A DNA stretch of 9,103 bases from an uncultured Christensenella sp. GTDB lineage: Bacteria > Bacillota > Clostridia > Christensenellales > Borkfalkiaceae. The notes below the pieces were generated by a model that had not been told where the DNA came from, did no database searches, and worked only from the letters and a program-made list of their open reading frames with translations. Within the stretch, counting starts at the first letter, position 1; each line of letters starts with the position of its first letter. The stretch covers positions 1-9,103 of the forward strand of contig CAJUGP010000013.1 of NCBI GenBank assembly GCA_910586365.1, given 5' to 3'. Both the position numbers and the translations under genes were made by a program. This document shows, one piece after another, positions 5,981-9,103 of this stretch.

Positions 5981-6831
5981 TGCAATGCCGTTTATGCCCC
6001 GTATCGTGCGGAGCGGACAGAGAAAAAGCCGCAGGCTATTGCGGCGCGAAAGATTTGATTCTTGCAAAATATTACCTGCACCCCTTTGAAGAACCGCCTA
6101 TTTCCCACCGAAACGGAAGCGGCACGGTGTTTTTCTGCGGGTGCTCTCTGCGTTGCGTTTTTTGCCAAAACTACGAGCTTTCGCGCGTGCAGCGCGGAAA
6201 GCGCGTCACGCCAAGGGAGCTTTGCGATATTTTCCTCTCGCTCGAACAGGCAGGCGCGGAAAACATCAATCTCGTCACGCCCGACCACGTTTCGCATTTG
6301 ATCGCCGAAGCGCTCGCGCTGCGCAAGCCAAACGTTCCCGTCGTATACAATTCGGGCGGCTATTGCACCATACAAGCGCTCGAAGAAATCGACCCGTATA
6401 TCGACGTCTATCTGCCCGATTTGAAATTCCGCTCGCCCGCGCTTGCTCAGCGCTATACGGGCAGAGCCGATTATTTCGACTACGCCGCGCCCGCGATCGC
6501 GTTCATGGCGAAAAAACAGCAAGTTTGGCAGGGAGATAAAATCCTGCGCGGCTTGATCGTGCGCCACCTCGTTCTGCCCGCGGCGACTTCCGACAGTTTA
6601 CGCGTACTCGATTTTCTCAAAGAAACGCTTCCGCAGGGCACGCCCCTCTCGCTCATGCGGCAATACACGCCCGCGGGAAACATTGCAGGGTATCCCGAAC
6701 TCAACCGCCGCGTGACGGCGCGCGAATACCGCCGCGTGCTCGATTACGCGATCGCGCTCGGGTTTGAACAGATCTACACGCAGGAAAAAGACAGCGCGCA
6801 GACGAAATTTATTCCGCAGTGGGATTACTGA
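5980..6831 (+). CDS. PflX-like radical SAM protein, function unknown
   Basis: A 283-residue protein related to pyruvate formate-lyase activating enzymes (COG1313, PflX-type). The radical SAM cluster motif CSLRCVFC gives Cys 55, 59 and 62, which would hold the 4Fe-4S cluster that cleaves S-adenosylmethionine. A second Cys set at the N-terminus (Cys 3, 6, 10 and 21, in CRLCPVSC and GYCG) is typical of this family and may bind a metal or second cluster. Further family features are VVYNSGGYC (121-129), the DVYLPDLKF segment (142-150) and LMRQYTPAG (225-233). The ATG at 5980 must be the start: the frame has no ATG, GTG or TTG between it and a stop at 5941, and Cys 3 already belongs to the conserved motif. 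No Shine-Dalgarno sequence precedes it. The substrate is unknown; no glycyl radical enzyme gene lies nearby, so an activase role is not supported here. Confidence 0.9.
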   Translation: MQCRLCPVSCGADREKAAGYCGAKDLILAKYYLHPFEEPPISHRNGSGTVFFCGCSLRCVFCQNYELSRVQRGKRVTPRELCDIFLSLEQAGAENINLVTPDHVSHLIAEALALRKPNVPVVYNSGGYCTIQALEEIDPYIDVYLPDLKFRSPALAQRYTGRADYFDYAAPAIAFMAKKQQVWQGDKILRGLIVRHLVLPAATSDSLRVLDFLKETLPQGTPLSLMRQYTPAGNIAGYPELNRRVTAREYRRVLDYAIALGFEQIYTQEKDSAQTKFIPQWDY

Positions 6832-6953
6832 TTGATCCATTCGTCTTTGAGCGAAACAAGCTTTTTCGTCAGCTTCGCCGCCTCGGGGGGCGATGCCGCT
6901 TTGAGCCGCTTTTCGAGCAAGGCGATCGTATCGAGAATTTTATTGACTTTCAT
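6825..6953 (-). CDS. Candidate 42-residue coiled-coil-like small protein
   Basis: A minus-strand ORF starting at the ATG 6951-6953 and ending in TAA at 6825-6827, filling the gap between two plus-strand genes. The product begins MKVNKILDTIALLEKRL and ends KLVSLKDEWINQ. It is highly charged, with regularly spaced Leu and Ile that would make one or two amphipathic helices, perhaps a helical hairpin broken at SPPEA (residues 20-24). Codon choice (CTC, GCG, ACG, TCG, AAA) resembles the neighbouring genes. Its stop overlaps the 3' end of the radical SAM gene by 7 bp, tail to tail, and its start lies 31 bp from the start of the ABC-F gene. The ribosome binding site is weak (GGGA 4-7 nt upstream) and I see no clear promoter. 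The frame stays open upstream into the ABC-F gene, but that part does not look like protein. I do not recognise it; it may be spurious. Confidence 0.4.
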   Translation of the reverse strand: MKVNKILDTIALLEKRLKAASPPEAAKLTKKLVSLKDEWINQ

Positions 6954-6984
6954 ATTCCCAATTTGTGCGCCGAAGGAAAGAAGT

Positions 6985-8841
6985 ATGCTGATCGAATTTG
7001 AAAATATGACTTTTTCGTATGCGGGCGACGTCGTTCTCGACGGCGTTTCGTTTACGTTGCACGAAAACGAACGGGTGGGTTTCGTCGGCGCGAACGGCGC
7101 GGGCAAAACGACGCTGTTGCGTTTGATCGTCGGGCAGCTCCGCGCCGACGCGGGTAACGTTACCGTAAAATCCAACGCAAAAATCGGCTATCTCGAACAG
7201 ACGGGCGGATTTGAAAGCACGCTTACCGTTTACGAAGCCATGGAAGAAGTGTTCGCGGAAGATAAAGAATTGCTTTCACGGCTCGAAGCCGTGCAAAAGG
7301 AAATGGAGCACGCCGACGAAACCGCGCTCAAAATTCTTTCCGCCAAGCAGGAAAGTCTGTTAAAGCGCATCGCCGCGCGCGACAGTTACCGCTACGACGT
7401 GCGCATCAAAACCGTGCTCAACGGCATGGGCTTCCAAAAAACCTATCGTCAAACGGTCGCGACGATGAGCGGCGGCGAAAAAACGCGGCTCAAACTGTGC
7501 CGTCTGCTGCTCGAACAGCCCGATCTGCTCATTTTAGACGAACCGACCAACCACCTCGATATCGCCACGCTCTTTTGGCTCGAAGAATATCTTTCTTCCT
7601 ATCGGGGCGCGCTCCTCGTCGTATCGCACGACCGTTACTTCCTCGACAAGCTGACGACGCGCACGCTCGAACTCGAATGCAAAAAAATCCACTCGTACAA
7701 AGGAAACTACACGGCGTATAAATCGCTCAAAGCCGAACGCGTTTTGCACGATCGGCGCGAATACGAGAAACAGCAGGAAGAGATCAAAAAACTCGAAACA
7801 TACGTCGCCAAAAACATCGTACGCGCCACGACGGCGAAGAGCGCGCAATCGCGCGTAAAACAGCTCGACCGCATGGAAAAACTCGCTCCGCCCCCGCCGC
7901 CGCCCGCCCCGCCGCGTTTCTCTTTCACCTACGAAACGCCGCCCTATGAACGCGTGCTCGCCTGCGACGGCTTTTCGCTCGAAATCGGCGGAAAAACGCT
8001 CATCAATAACGCTTCGTTCTCCCTCCTGCGCGGCGACCGCTGCGCGCTGATCGGAGAAAACGGAACGGGAAAGAGCACGCTCATGCGCTTTTTCCTTTCC
8101 GACGATCCCCGCGTGAAAATCGGCAGAAACGTGACGGTAGCTTATTACGATCAGGAAAACGCCGACCTCGACCCCGAAGCGCGCGTGATCGACGCATTTT
8201 GGGAAAAACACGTTCTGTTGCAGCAGACCGACGTACGCAAAGCGCTTGCGCAGGCGGGGCTTTACGAGGACGACGTGTTCAAGAAAGCGGGCGAGCTTTC
8301 GGGCGGACAGCGCGCACGCTTGGAGCTTTCGCTTTTGCAGGCAAAGCACGCCAACACGCTGTTTTTAGACGAGCCGACCAACCACCTCGATCTCGGCGCA
8401 CGCGAAGCGCTGGAGGACGCGCTCAAAGCATTCGACGGCACGCTGCTCTTCGTTTCGCACGACAGACGGTTTATCGAAGCGATTGCAACGCGCATCGTCC
8501 TATTAGAGCAAAACGGTTTGACCTTTTTCAACGGCACGTATACGGAATACTTAAAAAGCAAAACGGCAGCGCCGCCGCCTGCGAAAACGCCGTCCGCGCC
8601 CAAAGCGACGGAAGGCTACCGCACGAAGGAAGAGCGCGCCAAAGAGGCGCAGACGCGCAACCGTATCAAAGAGCTTGAAAACGCCATTCCGCTTTTGGAA
8701 ACGGAAGCCGAACGCTTAAACGCCGAATGGATCGCGCGAGCCGCCGACTACCGCGCCGCGCAAGAGCTTTCCGCAAAAATCGAAGAACTGAACGAACAGA
8801 TCGAAAAGCTTTACGAAGAATACGAGAGCCTGATCGGATAA
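6985..8841 (+). CDS. ABC-F family ATPase (YdiF-like), probable ribosome-associated factor
   Basis: A 618-residue soluble protein with two ATPase domains and no membrane segments. ABC-F proteins bind the ribosome E site and act on stalled or antibiotic-bound ribosomes. Domain 1 has Walker A GANGAGKTT (35-43), signature MSGGE (161-165) and LLILDEPTNHLD (181-192, catalytic Glu 186), then His 215. A charged helical linker (about 240-300, the P-site tRNA interaction motif of the family) follows. Domain 2 has GENGTGKST (357-365), LSGGQ (438-442), LFLDEPTNHLD (459-469, Glu 463) and His 492. A charged coiled coil (about 545-615) ends the protein, as in YdiF, YfmR and Uup. A six-proline run (302-307) sits after the linker. 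The start at 6985 has AAGGAAAG (6973-6980) just upstream; the frame is open back to 6832 without family similarity. A housekeeping role is more likely than antibiotic resistance, but either is possible. Confidence 0.92.
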   Translation: MLIEFENMTFSYAGDVVLDGVSFTLHENERVGFVGANGAGKTTLLRLIVGQLRADAGNVTVKSNAKIGYLEQTGGFESTLTVYEAMEEVFAEDKELLSRLEAVQKEMEHADETALKILSAKQESLLKRIAARDSYRYDVRIKTVLNGMGFQKTYRQTVATMSGGEKTRLKLCRLLLEQPDLLILDEPTNHLDIATLFWLEEYLSSYRGALLVVSHDRYFLDKLTTRTLELECKKIHSYKGNYTAYKSLKAERVLHDRREYEKQQEEIKKLETYVAKNIVRATTAKSAQSRVKQLDRMEKLAPPPPPPAPPRFSFTYETPPYERVLACDGFSLEIGGKTLINNASFSLLRGDRCALIGENGTGKSTLMRFFLSDDPRVKIGRNVTVAYYDQENADLDPEARVIDAFWEKHVLLQQTDVRKALAQAGLYEDDVFKKAGELSGGQRARLELSLLQAKHANTLFLDEPTNHLDLGAREALEDALKAFDGTLLFVSHDRRFIEAIATRIVLLEQNGLTFFNGTYTEYLKSKTAAPPPAKTPSAPKATEGYRTKEERAKEAQTRNRIKELENAIPLLETEAERLNAEWIARAADYRAAQELSAKIEELNEQIEKLYEEYESLIG

Positions 8842-8847
8842 ATCGGG

Positions 8848-8922
8848 TTTACCTTATTGTGCCTCCCTTGCGTAAAGGGAGGTGCCCCGTCAGGGGCGGT
8901 GGGATTGCATCCTCTTTCAATC
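8848..8922 (+). repeat. Hairpin repeat, copy 1 (R type)
   Basis: 75 bp that recur at 9029-9103 with a single mismatch (C8867 versus T9048). It contains three stem-loops: CCTCCCTT/AAGGGAGG (8862-8869 with 8875-8882), GCCCC/GGGGC (8884-8888 with 8893-8897), and GGGATTG (8901-8907) pairing with CAATCCC (8918-8924). The last stem bridges into the following inverted S-type unit. It is non-coding and lies directly after the ABC-F stop codon. Repeats of this look are scattered in clostridial genomes. Confidence 0.85.
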
Positions 8923-8978
8923 CCCCCTGCTCACTTCGTTCGCCTTCCCCCCTTTTACAAGGGGGGCTTTCCCTTATT
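8918..8978 (-). repeat. Inverted partner repeat, copy 1 (S type)
   Basis: Read in reverse this resembles the R unit: both have a GCC(T/C)CCCTTG outer end, a short stem around CTT and AAG, and a GGGATTG inner end. Together with 8848-8922 it makes a long imperfect palindrome centred on 8908-8917. Its hairpin is CCCCCCTT (8947-8954) with AAGGGGGG (8959-8966) and a 4-nt loop, followed by a pyrimidine-rich stretch on the plus strand; it may end the ABC-F transcript. The middle part (8930-8944) differs from the second stem of the R unit. Confidence 0.7.
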
Positions 8979-8986
8979 TCGTCTCC

Positions 8987-9039
8987 CTCACTTCGTTCGC
9001 CTTCCCCCCCCCTTTTACAAGGGGTGCTTTTACCTTATT
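8987..9039 (-). repeat. Inverted partner repeat, copy 2 (S type)
   Basis: A second copy of the S unit in the same orientation as 8930-8978, close to identical apart from a longer C run (nine C at 9004-9012 versus six at 8947-8952) and a T at 9025 that shortens the hairpin to CCCCTT/AAGGGG (9009-9014 with 9019-9024). The C-run difference suggests slippage. Confidence 0.75.
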
Positions 9040-9103
9040 GTGCCTCCTTTGCGTAAAGGGAGGTGCCCCGTCAGGGGCGGTGGGATTGCATCCTCTTTCA
9101 ATC
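9029..9103 (+). repeat. Hairpin repeat, copy 2 (R type), cut by window end
   Basis: Matches 8848-8922 at 74 of 75 positions, exactly 181 bp downstream. The one change turns a C-G pair of the first stem into a U-G wobble, so the fold is kept. The unit reaches the last base of the window, so it very likely continues and may be followed by another S-type partner. Confidence 0.85.

Noticed and set aside
6832..6984. ABC-F start at 6832
   Set aside because: The 51 extra residues do not resemble the family, whereas the ATG at 6985 follows AAGGAAAG and begins with the usual ABC-F N-terminus.
7534..8349. Long minus-strand ORF (271 codons) opposite the ABC-F gene
   Set aside because: Shadow of the strongly supported ABC-F gene. 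No recognisable domain, and composition typical of antisense translation.
8848..9103. CRISPR array
   Set aside because: Only two long units 181 bp apart, with related inverted sequences between them rather than unique spacers of equal length.

Overview
The window looks like a chromosomal segment of a low-to-moderate GC Gram-positive bacterium. A member of the Clostridia, perhaps a gut lineage near Christensenellales or Oscillospirales, is my best guess. The grounds are AAGGA-type ribosome binding sites, sigma-A-like promoters (TTGACA-17-TATGAT, TTGCAA-17-TATAAT), TAA stops, a BioY vitamin-uptake subunit, a PflX-like radical SAM protein, a YdiF-like ABC-F protein, and intergenic hairpin repeats of a kind common in clostridial genomes. 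The lineage is inferred and cannot be proved from this window.

Layout. Positions 14-56 hold a terminator for an intact minus-strand tRNA-Pro(CGG) with encoded CCA (57-133). Upstream of it on the same strand, 134-340 holds a broken second copy of the same tRNA whose anticodon loop is interrupted by about 116 bp of consecutive hairpins, and then a strong promoter (344-372). Next comes a minus-strand operon of two overlapping ABC exporter half-transporters (413-2203 and 2196-3947), with its promoter near 3980-4008. A terminator (4044-4074) closes the next minus-strand operon, metK-bioY (4090-5822). The intergenic region 5823-5979 carries back-to-back promoters: one drives metK leftward, the other a PflX-like radical SAM gene rightward (5980-6831), apparently as a leaderless mRNA. 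A likely 42-residue small gene lies on the minus strand at 6825-6953. It is followed on the plus strand by an ABC-F ATPase (6985-8841). The right end (8848-9103) is a nested array of palindromic repeats with a 181-bp period, cut by the window edge.

How it fits together. The two half-transporters show complementary degeneration of their ATP sites (Asp for the Walker B Glu and Gln for the H-loop His in one, an altered signature motif in the other), as expected of an asymmetric heterodimeric exporter. MetK makes S-adenosylmethionine, which radical SAM enzymes consume, and the two genes share a divergent promoter region. BioY is the substrate-binding subunit of a biotin ECF transporter; its energising subunits are not in the window. 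The ABC-F protein probably works on the ribosome and itself contains a six-proline run.

The least explained parts are the interrupted tRNA-Pro copy, the leaderless radical SAM gene, the small antisense-oriented ORF and the terminal palindromic repeats. I see no phage, CRISPR, defence or toxin-antitoxin genes.
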